Shown one piece after another: positions 8,104 to 16,924 of a DNA stretch of 64,000 nt. The notes under the pieces are model-generated. The model did no database searches. It was not told where the DNA came from and saw only the letters and a program-made list of their open reading frames with translations. The stretch is taken from positions 248,001 to 312,000 of the forward strand of contig NZ_NSLI01000002.1 of NCBI RefSeq assembly GCF_002288825.1, in the 5' to 3' direction. Source of the stretch: Sphingomonas lenta. Lineage in GTDB: Bacteria; Pseudomonadota; Alphaproteobacteria; Sphingomonadales; Sphingomonadaceae. Within the stretch, counting starts at the first letter, position 1; the number at the start of each line of letters is the position of its first letter. The position numbers and the translations under genes are program-made.

Positions 8104-8886
8104 TTGGCGACTAGTACGCTCCGGGACGAGGTTGAGGCGCTCGCGCCCTGGTTCCACAATATTGAGCTGCCGGGCGGGCTAACGACCGCGCCCGAGCATT
8201 TCCTGGGCGACTATCCCCGGTTCAAGTTCGAGACCTTCGCGGACGCGCTGCCGGCCGACCTCTCGGGCAAGTCGGTGCTCGATATCGGTTGCAACGCCGG
8301 CTTCTACTCCGTTGAAATGAAACGACGCGGGGCCGAGCGCGTGCTCGGGATCGACGCGGATGAGCGCTACCTGCAGCAGGCGCGGCTGGTGTGCGACGCG
8401 CTGGACTTCACGGGGGTCGAGTTCCGCAAGCTCGACGTGTACGACGTGGGCGCGATCGGCGAGACGTTCGACCTCGTGGTGTTCATGGGGGTGCTCTACC
8501 ACCTGCGGCACCCGCTGCTGGCGCTCGACCTTATCCGTGAGCATGTCGCGGGCGACCTGATGCTGTTCCAGACGATGCAGCAGGGGTCGAAGGACGTGAT
8601 GGACGTGCCGGAGAACCACCCGTTTTTCGAGCCGGGCACGTACGTGCAGCCGCGCTATTTCGACGATCCGCGCTACCCCAAGATGCACTTCATCGAGCGG
8701 CGGTTCGCGGACGACTGGACCAATTGGTGGGCGCCGAACCGAGCGTGCTCGGAGGCGATGCTCAGGAGCGCGGGCTTCTCGGTCGTGTCCCGGCCGGCGG
8801 ACGACGTTTATCTTTGCCGCGTGGAACAAAGGCCTTACGGCGAGTGGGGACCGTTCGCGGTGTATCCGGCAGGAGGAAAAAGTTGA
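8104..8886 (+). CDS. SAM-dependent methyltransferase (CmoB-like; TIGR04290-type)
   Basis: A 260-residue protein with a TTG start preceded by GGGAGGA. Motif I is VLDIGCNAGFYSVEMKRRGA (about residues 58-77), followed by VLGIDADERYL and the post-motif block FMGVLYHLRHPLLALD. A long C-terminal half contains NWWAPNRACSEAMLRSAGF. This combination resembles CmoB-like methyltransferases and, from memory, the Rta_06860 (TIGR04290) family; the second assignment needs an HMM search. The gene's stop overlaps the next start (TTGA), linking it to the glycosidase-like gene. It probably methylates a sugar or cyclitol intermediate (inference). Confidence 0.75.
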   Translation: MATSTLRDEVEALAPWFHNIELPGGLTTAPEHFLGDYPRFKFETFADALPADLSGKSVLDIGCNAGFYSVEMKRRGAERVLGIDADERYLQQARLVCDALDFTGVEFRKLDVYDVGAIGETFDLVVFMGVLYHLRHPLLALDLIREHVAGDLMLFQTMQQGSKDVMDVPENHPFFEPGTYVQPRYFDDPRYPKMHFIERRFADDWTNWWAPNRACSEAMLRSAGFSVVSRPADDVYLCRVEQRPYGEWGPFAVYPAGGKS

Positions 8887-9797
8887 TCGAAGCGGCGATG
8901 ATCTGGAACGAGCCCAACAACAAGTCCCATTGGGACCCGGAGCTCGATCCCGATTGGAGCAAGTTCGCCGAGCATGTACGCCTGGCCGGAACCGCGATCC
9001 GGGCGGTGAACCCGACGCTGCCGCGGGTGCTGGGCGGCATGTCGCCGATCGACCCGCTCTGGGTGCAGCGCATGGAAGGACACGGCGCGCTGGATCACGT
9101 GGACGTGATCGCGGTGCACGGCTTTCCGCTCGACTGGAACCTGTGGACGATCCACCAATGGCCCGAGAAGATCGCGGAGATCGAGGCGGTCACCGACAAG
9201 CCCGTCTGGGTGACGGAGGTCGGCGTCGGCTCGTTCGGCGCGGAGGAGGTGCAGGTGTTCGGCATGAGCAAGACCGCCGAGCTCCTGGTCGGGCGCGTGC
9301 CGCGGATCTTCTGGTACTCGCTGTTCGACCTGCCGATGGAGTGGGGCGCTACCACGCGTCACCGCGAGGCGGAGGGGTCGAGCTACTACCGGCATTTTTA
9401 CATGGGCCTGATCCGCGCGGACGGGACGCCGAAGCCGGCGCTGGACGAGTATGCGCGCGTGGCGGGCGAGATGGGGTTGATGCAGTGGTTCCACTTTGAG
9501 GACCCGCGGCTCGACAGCGCGGTGGAGTGGATGCGCAAGCTCGGCACGCGCAAGCTGCGGACCGGCTTGAGCTGGGCGGACAGCTTTCGGCCCAATGCCA
9601 CCGACTGGTTCGATCGGCAGATGGACGCGCTGGCCGAGTTCGACGTGACGCTGACTTTCTGCTTCACGCCCGAGCATCTGGGGCTGGCGCCGCACCATAC
9701 GTCGCCGGCGCAGGAGCCGCAGCGGTTCGCGGATTTCTGCGCGTGGGCGATCGAGCGGTATGCGCCTGCGCAGTCGGCGGCCGCGGCGGCGGAGTGA
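8883..9797 (+). CDS. Clan GH-A glycosidase-like protein, apparently circularly permuted
   Basis: A 304-residue protein with a TTG start set by a strong AGGAGG 7 nt upstream and a 4-nt overlap with the methyltransferase. MIWNEPNN (residues 6-13, E10) is the acid/base motif of GH39/GH5-like barrels, normally near residue 160 on strand 4. KPVWVTEVG (E112) is the strand-7 nucleophile motif. Residues about 212-293 (MRKLGTRKLRTGLSWAD, VTLTFCFTPEHLG, FADFCAWAIERYA) look like strands 1-3, which normally precede the NEP motif. The order therefore appears to be strands 4-8 then 1-3. Both catalytic Glu are present. The function is probably hydrolysis or transfer on a glycoside; there is no signal peptide. 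Confidence 0.7.
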   Translation: MIEAAMIWNEPNNKSHWDPELDPDWSKFAEHVRLAGTAIRAVNPTLPRVLGGMSPIDPLWVQRMEGHGALDHVDVIAVHGFPLDWNLWTIHQWPEKIAEIEAVTDKPVWVTEVGVGSFGAEEVQVFGMSKTAELLVGRVPRIFWYSLFDLPMEWGATTRHREAEGSSYYRHFYMGLIRADGTPKPALDEYARVAGEMGLMQWFHFEDPRLDSAVEWMRKLGTRKLRTGLSWADSFRPNATDWFDRQMDALAEFDVTLTFCFTPEHLGLAPHHTSPAQEPQRFADFCAWAIERYAPAQSAAAAAE

Positions 9798-9798
9798 G

Positions 9799-10317
9799 CT
9801 ACGGCTTGATCTCGTTCGCCTCGATCGCGTCGAGCACGACTTCCGGGTTCACATTCTCCTCGATCTCACGGAGGTCGGGCGTGTCGGCGTGGACGCCGAG
9901 CTTCTCCGCCATCGCGGCCACCACGACGGCGAGCTTGGACAGCTCGTGCTCGGTCAGGAGGCTGATCTGGAGATCGAGGTCGGCGCGGCGGTCGGCGGCG
10001 GCGGCCATGCGGTTCTGGCTGATGAGCACGAAGGTGGACAGGAAGATCGCCTCCACCGACGCGATCATCGCGAGGACGACGAAGCTCGGGTCCCAGGGCG
10101 GAAGCGGCGTCCAGCCGAGGTTCGCGACGATCCAGCCGCCGAACAGGACGAGATGGATGAGCACGAACGTCATGGAGCCGGTGAAGCCGGTAATGCGGTC
10201 GGCGACGCGGTCGGTGATCGGCGCTTCGGCGATCTCGCGGCGGCGGCGCTTGGTGAGGCGTTCGATATTCTCCGCCAGCGTCTCCGTCATGCCGGGCGGC
10301 GGGTGATGATCGGTCAT
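9799..10317 (-). CDS. DUF1003 membrane protein
   Basis: A 172-residue protein with two hydrophobic segments (TFVLIHLVLFGGWIVANL near residue 50 and FVVLAMIASVEAIFLSTFVL near residue 75), then RMAAAADRRADLDLQISLLTEHE, the signature of DUF1003 (PF06210). The function is unknown. The start at MTDHH was preferred to an ATG 12 nt upstream because GGGAAAG precedes it at a good distance. It is transcribed against the flanking genes and interrupts the plus-strand metabolic group, so it may be an unrelated passenger. Confidence 0.85.
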   Translation of the reverse strand: MTDHHPPPGMTETLAENIERLTKRRRREIAEAPITDRVADRITGFTGSMTFVLIHLVLFGGWIVANLGWTPLPPWDPSFVVLAMIASVEAIFLSTFVLISQNRMAAAADRRADLDLQISLLTEHELSKLAVVVAAMAEKLGVHADTPDLREIEENVNPEVVLDAIEANEIKP

Positions 10318-10372
10318 CTGCTTTCCCATCCAGAGTAGAAGCTCAACGCGTTTTCCCCTGAAAGGTTGTTTT

Positions 10373-11338
10373 GTGAACGGAACGATGCAGGCCGCCGTGC
10401 TCGAGGCGCCGGCGACGATGCGGGTGCACGAGGTGGCCGTGCCGCAGCCCGGGCCGGGCGAGGTGCGCATCCGGCTGGAGGGATGCGGCGTGTGCGCGTC
10501 CAACGTCGAGCCGTACGAGGGCCAGCCCTGGTCCACCTTCCCCGGCGAGCCGGGCGGCATGGGGCATGAGAGCTGGGGCGTGGTCGACGCGGTCGGACCG
10601 GGCGTCGACGGGCTGGCGGTAGGCGACCGCGTGGCGGCGCTGTCGGGCAAGAGTTACGCGCAGTACGACGTCGCGAGGGCCGAGATGGTCGTGAAGCTGC
10701 CGGACGCGCTCGCCGGTCGGCCCTTTCCCGGCGAACCGCTGGGGTGCGCGTTTAACATCTTTCGGCGCGCGGACGTGCAGGCCGGGCAGACGGTGGCGAT
10801 TGTGGGGATCGGGTTTCTCGGCGCGGTGCTGTGCCGGCTGGCGACGGACGCCGGCGCGCGGGTGATCGCGATTTCGCGGCGCGAGTCGTCTCTGGAGCTG
10901 GCGCGTCAGTACGGCGCGGCCGAGACGATCCCGATGCACGACCACTACGCGATCATCTCGCGCGTGCAGGAGTTGACGGGCGGCAAGGGCTGCGAGCGGG
11001 TGGTCGAGGCGGTGGGCAAGCAGTGGCCGCTCGACCTCGCGGGCGAGCTGGTGGCCGAGGGCGGACGGCTGGTGATCGCGGGCTACCATCAGGACGGGCC
11101 GCGGCAGGTGTCGATGCAGATGTGGAACTGGAAGGGCATCGACGTCGCCAACGCGCACGAGCGCGATCCGGAGGTGCAGATGCGGGGACTGCGCGAAGCG
11201 GTGGAGGCGGTCGCGTCGGGTCGGCTCGATCCGGAGCCGTTGTACACGCACCGCTACACGCTTGACCGGCTGGGCGAGGCGCTGGAGGCGACGCGCGACA
11301 AGCCGGACGGGTTCGTGAAGGCGTTGATCACCTACTGA
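10373..11338 (+). CDS. Medium-chain dehydrogenase/reductase (alcohol dehydrogenase-like)
   Basis: A 321-residue MDR protein with a GTG start. GCGVCASNVEPYEGQPW (about residues 38-54) and GGMGHESWG provide the catalytic zinc Cys and His-Glu positions. The Rossmann motif is VGIGFLGAVLC near residue 143. The four-cysteine structural zinc lobe of classical alcohol dehydrogenases is absent, which explains the short length. It oxidises or reduces an alcohol, sugar or polyol with NAD(P). Its neighbours (methyltransferase, glycosidase-like protein, Gfo/Idh) suggest a sugar or cyclitol substrate, but this is inferred. Confidence 0.8.
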   Translation: MNGTMQAAVLEAPATMRVHEVAVPQPGPGEVRIRLEGCGVCASNVEPYEGQPWSTFPGEPGGMGHESWGVVDAVGPGVDGLAVGDRVAALSGKSYAQYDVARAEMVVKLPDALAGRPFPGEPLGCAFNIFRRADVQAGQTVAIVGIGFLGAVLCRLATDAGARVIAISRRESSLELARQYGAAETIPMHDHYAIISRVQELTGGKGCERVVEAVGKQWPLDLAGELVAEGGRLVIAGYHQDGPRQVSMQMWNWKGIDVANAHERDPEVQMRGLREAVEAVASGRLDPEPLYTHRYTLDRLGEALEATRDKPDGFVKALITY

Positions 11339-11359
11339 CCACCCTTACCCGTCCCGACC

Positions 11360-11443
11360 CGTCATCCCAGCGAAAGCTGGGATCGCGTGGTTCGGGCCGG
11401 GTGCCCACTCCCACAACGACCCCAGCTTTCGCTGGGGTGACGA
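11360..11443. repeat. Palindromic repeat, family B (TCATCCCAGCGAAAGCTGGGA type)
   Basis: An 84-bp element between the MDR and Gfo/Idh genes. It is 78/84 identical to the copy at 16947-17030, which lies inside a reading frame. Terminal arms cgtcatcccagcgaaagctg and gctttcgctggggtgacg pair with each other. Confidence 0.9.
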
Positions 11444-11455
11444 TCAGGATGTGAC

Positions 11456-12433
11456 ATGACAAAACCGCGGATCGGCTTTCTCGGCGTGGGCTGGATCGGG
11501 CGGCATCGCATGGAGGCGATGCTTGCGACCGGGTTGGTCGAGGCGGCGGCGGTCGCGGATCCTTCGCCGGAGATGGTGGCGGAGGCGGTGAAGCTCGCGC
11601 CGGCGGCCGCGGTCGTGGACGGGCTCGATGCGATGCTCGAGCTGGGGCTGGACGGGGTGGTGATCGCGACGCCGTCGGCGCTGCATGCGGAGCAGTCGAT
11701 CCGGGCGCTGGAGGCGGGCGCGGCGGTGTTCTGTCAGAAGCCGCTGGGGCGAGACGCGGCCGAAGCTGCGCGCGTGGTCGAGGCAGCGCGGCGGGCGGAC
11801 CGGCTGCTCGATGTGGACTTCTCCTACCGGCACACGGCGGGCATACGGGCGATCGCCGAGCTGGTGCGCTCGGGCGAGCTGGGCCGGGTATTCGCGGTCG
11901 ATCTGACGTTCCACAACGCCTACGGGCCGGACAAGCCGTGGTTCTACGACCGGGCGCAGTCGGGCGGCGGGTGCGTGATGGATCTGGGCGTGCACCTGGT
12001 CGACCTCGCGATGTGGACCTTGGGCGCGGATGCGGCCGACGAGGTCGCGGCGCAGCTGTTCGCGGGCGGGGAGCCGCTGAGCGGGAACGCGGTCGAGGAT
12101 TACGCGGTGGCGCAGATGCGGATCGGCGGCGCGGCGGTGCGGCTGGCGTGTTCTTGGCGGGTGAACGCGGGCGTGGACGCGGAGATCGGGGCGACCTTTT
12201 ACGGCACGGGCGGGGGCGCGAGCTTTCGGAACGTGGGCGGGAGCTTCTACGACTTCGAGGCGCTGCGGTTCCGGGGAACGGCGCGCGAGACGCTGGCGGG
12301 GTCGCCGGACGAGTGGGGCGGACGTGCGGCGGCGGACTGGGCGCGGCGGTTGAGCGAGGGCGTGCGGTTCGATCCGGCGGCGGAGAGGATCGTGGCGGTG
12401 AGCCGGGTGCTGGACCGGATCTACGCTGGCTGA
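11456..12433 (+). CDS. Gfo/Idh/MocA family oxidoreductase (1)
   Basis: A 325-residue protein. The NAD(P) motif is GFLGVGWIGRHRM (residues 7-19). The usual EKP catalytic/cofactor motif is QKP here (AAVFCQKPLG, near residue 93), an uncommon change. The downstream GGGCVMDLGVHLVDLAMW carries the conserved D and H of the active site. Family members oxidise or reduce sugars, inositols or amino-sugars; myo-inositol 2-dehydrogenase belongs here. Two inositol-phosphate synthases nearby make a cyclitol substrate attractive but unproven. The gene ends the plus-strand group and is followed by another family A repeat. Confidence 0.85.
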   Translation: MTKPRIGFLGVGWIGRHRMEAMLATGLVEAAAVADPSPEMVAEAVKLAPAAAVVDGLDAMLELGLDGVVIATPSALHAEQSIRALEAGAAVFCQKPLGRDAAEAARVVEAARRADRLLDVDFSYRHTAGIRAIAELVRSGELGRVFAVDLTFHNAYGPDKPWFYDRAQSGGGCVMDLGVHLVDLAMWTLGADAADEVAAQLFAGGEPLSGNAVEDYAVAQMRIGGAAVRLACSWRVNAGVDAEIGATFYGTGGGASFRNVGGSFYDFEALRFRGTARETLAGSPDEWGGRAAADWARRLSEGVRFDPAAERIVAVSRVLDRIYAG

Positions 12434-12452
12434 CCTATCCGACTTCCCTCTT

Positions 12453-12549
12453 CGTCATGCCGGACTTGTTCCGCCATCCATCGTCGTGCGCACGATCCAG
12501 CCGGCATGCGCGGACGACGATGGACCCCGGAACAAGTCCGGGGTGACGA
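12453..12549. repeat. Palindromic repeat, family A
   Basis: A 97-bp copy between the convergent Gfo/Idh and fghA genes, with arms cgtcatgccggacttgttcc and ggaacaagtccggggtgacg. In this position it could also act as a bidirectional hairpin, although no T-run is present. Confidence 0.85.
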
Positions 12550-12571
12550 GGAGGGGGTGGATGCGGAGTGA

Positions 12572-13411
12572 TCAGCCCTTTAGCCGTTCCGCGTGCCAGC
12601 GGATGTGGTCGGGCATGAAGGTGCTGATGAAGTAGTAGCTGTGGTCGTAGCCGGGCTGCATGCGCAGCGTCAGCGGGATGCCGGCGGCCTCGCAGGCGTC
12701 GCGCAGGAGCTCGGGGCGGAGCTGCTGGCCAAGAAACTGGTCGGCGTCGCCTTGGTCGACGAGCAGCTCGGGGACGCGCGCGCCGGCCATGATCAGCGAC
12801 ACGGCGTCGTACTCGGCCCAGCGGGCGCGGTCGGGGCCGAGATAGCCGGCAAGCGCCTTCTCGCCCCAGGGAACCTGGGCGGGCGCGACGATGGGCGCAA
12901 AGGCGGAGACGGAGCGGAAGCGGTCGGGGTTGCGCAGGCCGACCGTGAGCGCGCCGTGGCCGCCCATCGAGTGGCCGGTGATGCCCTGTCGCGCCATGTC
13001 GGCGGGGAACTCCCTCGCGATCAGCTCGGGCAGCTCGCGTTCGATGTAGGTCCGCATGTGGAAGTGCCGCGACCAAGGCTCCTCCGTGGCGTCGACGTAA
13101 AAGCCGGCGCCCTGACCGAAATCGTAGGCGTCGTCGTTCGGCACGCCCTCGCCTCGCGGACTCGTGTCGGGCGCGACGAAGATCAGGCCGTGTTCGGCGC
13201 AGGCGGCGCGGTACTCACCCTTGTCCGTCACGTTGGCGTGCGTGCAGGTGAGGCCGGACAGGTACCAGAGCACAGGCAGCTTCGCGCCCGGCTCGTGCGG
13301 AGGCATGAAGACGCTGAACGTCATGGGCGTACCCGTCACGGCGGACTGGTGCCTGTACACGCCTTGGACGCCGCCGTGCGCTCTACTGGTGGAGAGGGTC
13401 TCGAACGTCAT
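12572..13411 (-). CDS. fghA: S-formylglutathione hydrolase
   Basis: A 279-residue esterase-D family enzyme. GHSMGGHGAL (about residue 145) holds the nucleophilic Ser, VDQGDADQF contains the acid, and PGYDHSYYFISTFMPDHI contains the catalytic His. It hydrolyses S-formylglutathione to formate and glutathione, the second step of glutathione-dependent formaldehyde oxidation. It overlaps the VOC gene by 4 nt and lies in one operon with frmA, so all three are probably co-expressed. Length and motifs are normal. Confidence 0.95.
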   Translation of the reverse strand: MTFETLSTSRAHGGVQGVYRHQSAVTGTPMTFSVFMPPHEPGAKLPVLWYLSGLTCTHANVTDKGEYRAACAEHGLIFVAPDTSPRGEGVPNDDAYDFGQGAGFYVDATEEPWSRHFHMRTYIERELPELIAREFPADMARQGITGHSMGGHGALTVGLRNPDRFRSVSAFAPIVAPAQVPWGEKALAGYLGPDRARWAEYDAVSLIMAGARVPELLVDQGDADQFLGQQLRPELLRDACEAAGIPLTLRMQPGYDHSYYFISTFMPDHIRWHAERLKG

Positions 13412-13806
13412 GCGGCGGGACGGTGGATCGCGCAGAGCTTGTTGCCGTCGGGATCGCGAACATAGCTCAGGTGCATCGACCCGAGCGCGCCCTCGCGCAG
13501 CCCCGGCGGGTCTTCGGCCGACGTGCCGCCATGCGCGACCGCCGCGTCGTGAAATCGCTTCACCTGCTCGGGCGAGTCGGCCTTGAAGCCGATCGTGCCG
13601 CCGTTCGCGACGCTGGCGGGCTCGCCGTTGATCGGCTCCGACACGCAGAAAGTGCCGCCGTTGTGGCGATAGAAGAGCCGCACGTGCCCGCTCGGCGCGA
13701 CATTGCGGAGCGGCTCGCCGGAGAAGCCGAGCGTGCCCAGCACCGCGTCGTAGAAGGTCTTGGACCGATCGAGGTCGTTCGATCCGACCATGATGTGATT
13801 GAACAT
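13408..13806 (-). CDS. VOC (glyoxalase/bleomycin-resistance) family protein
   Basis: A 132-residue protein starting MFNHIMVGSNDLDRSKTFYD, the classic VOC N-terminus with a metal-binding His at position 4. The end, LSYVRDPDGNKLCAIHR, is the usual second half of the fold. It sits between frmA and fghA, 13 nt after frmA, an arrangement seen often in alphaproteobacterial formaldehyde operons. It may act on a glutathione adduct (inference). The specific substrate is unknown. Confidence 0.9.
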   Translation of the reverse strand: MFNHIMVGSNDLDRSKTFYDAVLGTLGFSGEPLRNVAPSGHVRLFYRHNGGTFCVSEPINGEPASVANGGTIGFKADSPEQVKRFHDAAVAHGGTSAEDPPGLREGALGSMHLSYVRDPDGNKLCAIHRPAA

Positions 13807-13819
13807 CGTTCCTGCTCCT

Positions 13820-14932
<1,113 letters not shown>

Positions 14933-14967
14933 GGGCGTACTCCGTTGATCGTAAGCGCCCTAGAGAG

Positions 14968-15002
14968 AAGGACGGCGCTTCGACAAGCTCAGCGCGAACG
15001 GA
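14968..15002. repeat. Partial repeat, family E half (CTTCGACAAGCTCAG type)
   Basis: About 35 bp containing cttcgacaagctcagcgcga, matching the right arm of the full family E element at 39600-39683. It fills the short gap between the PIG-L and frmA genes. Confidence 0.7.
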
Positions 15003-15011
15003 AGTAGGCAG

Positions 15012-15722
15012 TTATGTCTTTCGCGGGTACGGCGCGGGGATCGCGTGGAAGCGCTCCTGTTCGATGCGGGCCAGGCGCTCCTCCATCGCTTCCCGGCCGC
15101 CGAATTGGAAGCCGAGCTGGCTTTCGTAGGCGGCGCACATGGCGATGCGCTTGGCCGTGAGTTCGTGGTCGAGATCGACGATCCAGTCGGGATCGGGCGG
15201 TACGCGCTCGGCGCGGTCGAGATAGGGCCAGTCCTCCCAAAGGCAGAGGCGCTCGGCGTCGGCGACACGCTCCAGCGCCTCGCGGACGATGTGGTGGTCG
15301 ACATGGTCGCCGATGCCGAGCGGGCCGAGGATCAGCGTCGCGCCCTCGACCAAGCGGGCCAGCTCGGGGGCGAGGCGGTCGGCCATGTCGTCGGTCGCGA
15401 GCCGCCGGCCGAACAGCGCGGGGGCGCTCTCGTAGCCGCGGTGCGGCGCTTCGAGGAACGGCAGGTGGACGGGGGTGGCGCCGATCACCTGGCAGGCGCG
15501 TTCGTCCTCGCCGCGGCGGAGCGCCATGTAGTCGACCTCGGGGCCGAGGCCCTTGTCGAGCTGGCAGGCCAGCGCGAAGCCGCGGGGCTGCGCCACGTTG
15601 CCGGTGAAGCAGGTGACCACCGTCACCCCGCCGCCGTCGCGGGCATAGTGGGCGAGCGTGCCGCCGGCGGAGAAGGCCGCGTCGTCCAAGTGCGGCGAGA
15701 CGGCGACTAGGCGGGGCTTCAC
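15012..15722 (-). CDS. PIG-L family N-deacetylase
   Basis: A 236-residue protein with a GTG start overlapping the upstream stop (GTGA). SPHLDDAAFSAGG holds the PIG-L/LmbE metal motif (H11, D14), and GDHVDHHIV (H140, H143) supplies the third ligand, as in MshB-type GlcNAc-inositol deacetylases. The family removes the N-acetyl group from GlcNAc-containing substrates. Translational coupling to a GT4 gene, in a region with inositol-phosphate synthases, parallels the MshA-MshB order of mycothiol synthesis. No MshC-like cysteine ligase is visible, so mycothiol itself is unlikely. The actual substrate is unknown. Confidence 0.85.
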   Translation of the reverse strand: MKPRLVAVSPHLDDAAFSAGGTLAHYARDGGGVTVVTCFTGNVAQPRGFALACQLDKGLGPEVDYMALRRGEDERACQVIGATPVHLPFLEAPHRGYESAPALFGRRLATDDMADRLAPELARLVEGATLILGPLGIGDHVDHHIVREALERVADAERLCLWEDWPYLDRAERVPPDPDWIVDLDHELTAKRIAMCAAYESQLGFQFGGREAMEERLARIEQERFHAIPAPYPRKT

Positions 15723-16924
15723 AGAAGGTGCGGTTCGGCGCGGAAGCGGCAGGGCGTGATCGGCAGCTCTTCGGAGAAGCCGAGCGCAGGGGGCCGGCCG
15801 TGCAGCTCCTCGTACACGCCCATGATCTGGCGGCCGACGGCGGTCCAGCTGTAGACGCGGCGGCATTCTTCCAGCGCGGCGGCGGCGAGGCGTTCGCGTA
15901 GGGGCGCGTCCTGGACGAGGCGGGTGAGCGCCACGGCGAGCGCGGGAACGTCGCCTGGGTCGGTCAGCAGGCCGTTCTCGCCGTCGCGCAGGCAGTCGAC
16001 GACGCCGACCGAGCGGCAGGAGAGTACGGCGTGGCCGCTCGCCATCGCTTCCAGGATCGTGTTCGAGAACCCTTCCGCATAGGTGGGCGAGACGAACACG
16101 TCGTGGCGGCGGTAGAGATCGGGGACGTTTTCGTACTCGGCATAGCCGGTGAAGGTGACGCGCTCGTGCAGGTTCAACGCCTCGGCGAGCGCGTGCGCGG
16201 CGGCGACGTCGGGACCGATGCCCGACACGGTCGCGTGCCACGCGCCGGGCACGTCGGGCAGCGCCTCCAGAAAGTCGAGCACGCCTTTCCGACGGTCGAC
16301 GCGGCCGTGGTATAGGAGGCGGACCGGGCCGTCCGTCCCCTCGCCCGGCGTGAAGCGGTTCGTATCGACCGCGCCGGGAACGATCGTGAAGCGCTCGACG
16401 GGGGTGCCGAGGCGGTCGCGGACCTCCTCGGCGAAGCTGCGGCCGCCGATGAGCAGCGCGCCGGCGTTCTCGAGCACGCGGCACATCGCTTCCTTGTGCG
16501 TCTCGCAGCAGGAGCCGACCCAGTGGCCGTCCCCGCCCTGGATGGAAACGAGGCAGGGCAGCCGCAGGCGCTTGGCGGCCACCAGCGTGGCCCAGCCGGT
16601 GGGATAGCCGTATTGCGCGTGGAGGATGTCGAAGGGCTGCCGCTCATGCTCGCGCATGATGGTGAAGACCATCGAGTCCACGTCGCGCTCGAAGTCGCCG
16701 CCGTCCTGCTCGCCCAGCGCCTCCAGGCCGATGACCTTCACGCCGCGGACTGGCGGGGGCGGGCCGCCGCCGTAGACGGCGCGGCGGGCGGGGTCGCCGT
16801 AATATTGGCTGACCATGGTGACGTCGTGGCCGGCGCGGACGAGCTCGCGGAGCAGGTTGAGCGCGTAGATCGACATGCCGCTGATCGCGGGAAAGAAGCG
16901 GCGGGAGACGAAGCAGATGCGCAT
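15719..16924 (-). CDS. GT4 family glycosyltransferase
   Basis: A 401-residue GT-B transferase. The N-terminus, RRFFPAISGMSIYALNLLREL, has the glycine-containing acceptor loop of GT4 enzymes. GRVDRRKGVLDFLEAL (near residue 210) marks the donor domain, and SPTYAEGFSNTILEAMASG (near residue 290) is the EX7E motif. It probably transfers a sugar from an NDP donor. Its ATG overlaps the isomerase stop by 1 nt and its stop overlaps the PIG-L start by 4 nt. The pairing with a deacetylase suggests that it adds an N-acetylated hexosamine (inference). Confidence 0.88.
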   Translation of the reverse strand: MRICFVSRRFFPAISGMSIYALNLLRELVRAGHDVTMVSQYYGDPARRAVYGGGPPPPVRGVKVIGLEALGEQDGGDFERDVDSMVFTIMREHERQPFDILHAQYGYPTGWATLVAAKRLRLPCLVSIQGGDGHWVGSCCETHKEAMCRVLENAGALLIGGRSFAEEVRDRLGTPVERFTIVPGAVDTNRFTPGEGTDGPVRLLYHGRVDRRKGVLDFLEALPDVPGAWHATVSGIGPDVAAAHALAEALNLHERVTFTGYAEYENVPDLYRRHDVFVSPTYAEGFSNTILEAMASGHAVLSCRSVGVVDCLRDGENGLLTDPGDVPALAVALTRLVQDAPLRERLAAAALEECRRVYSWTAVGRQIMGVYEELHGRPPALGFSEELPITPCRFRAEPHLL

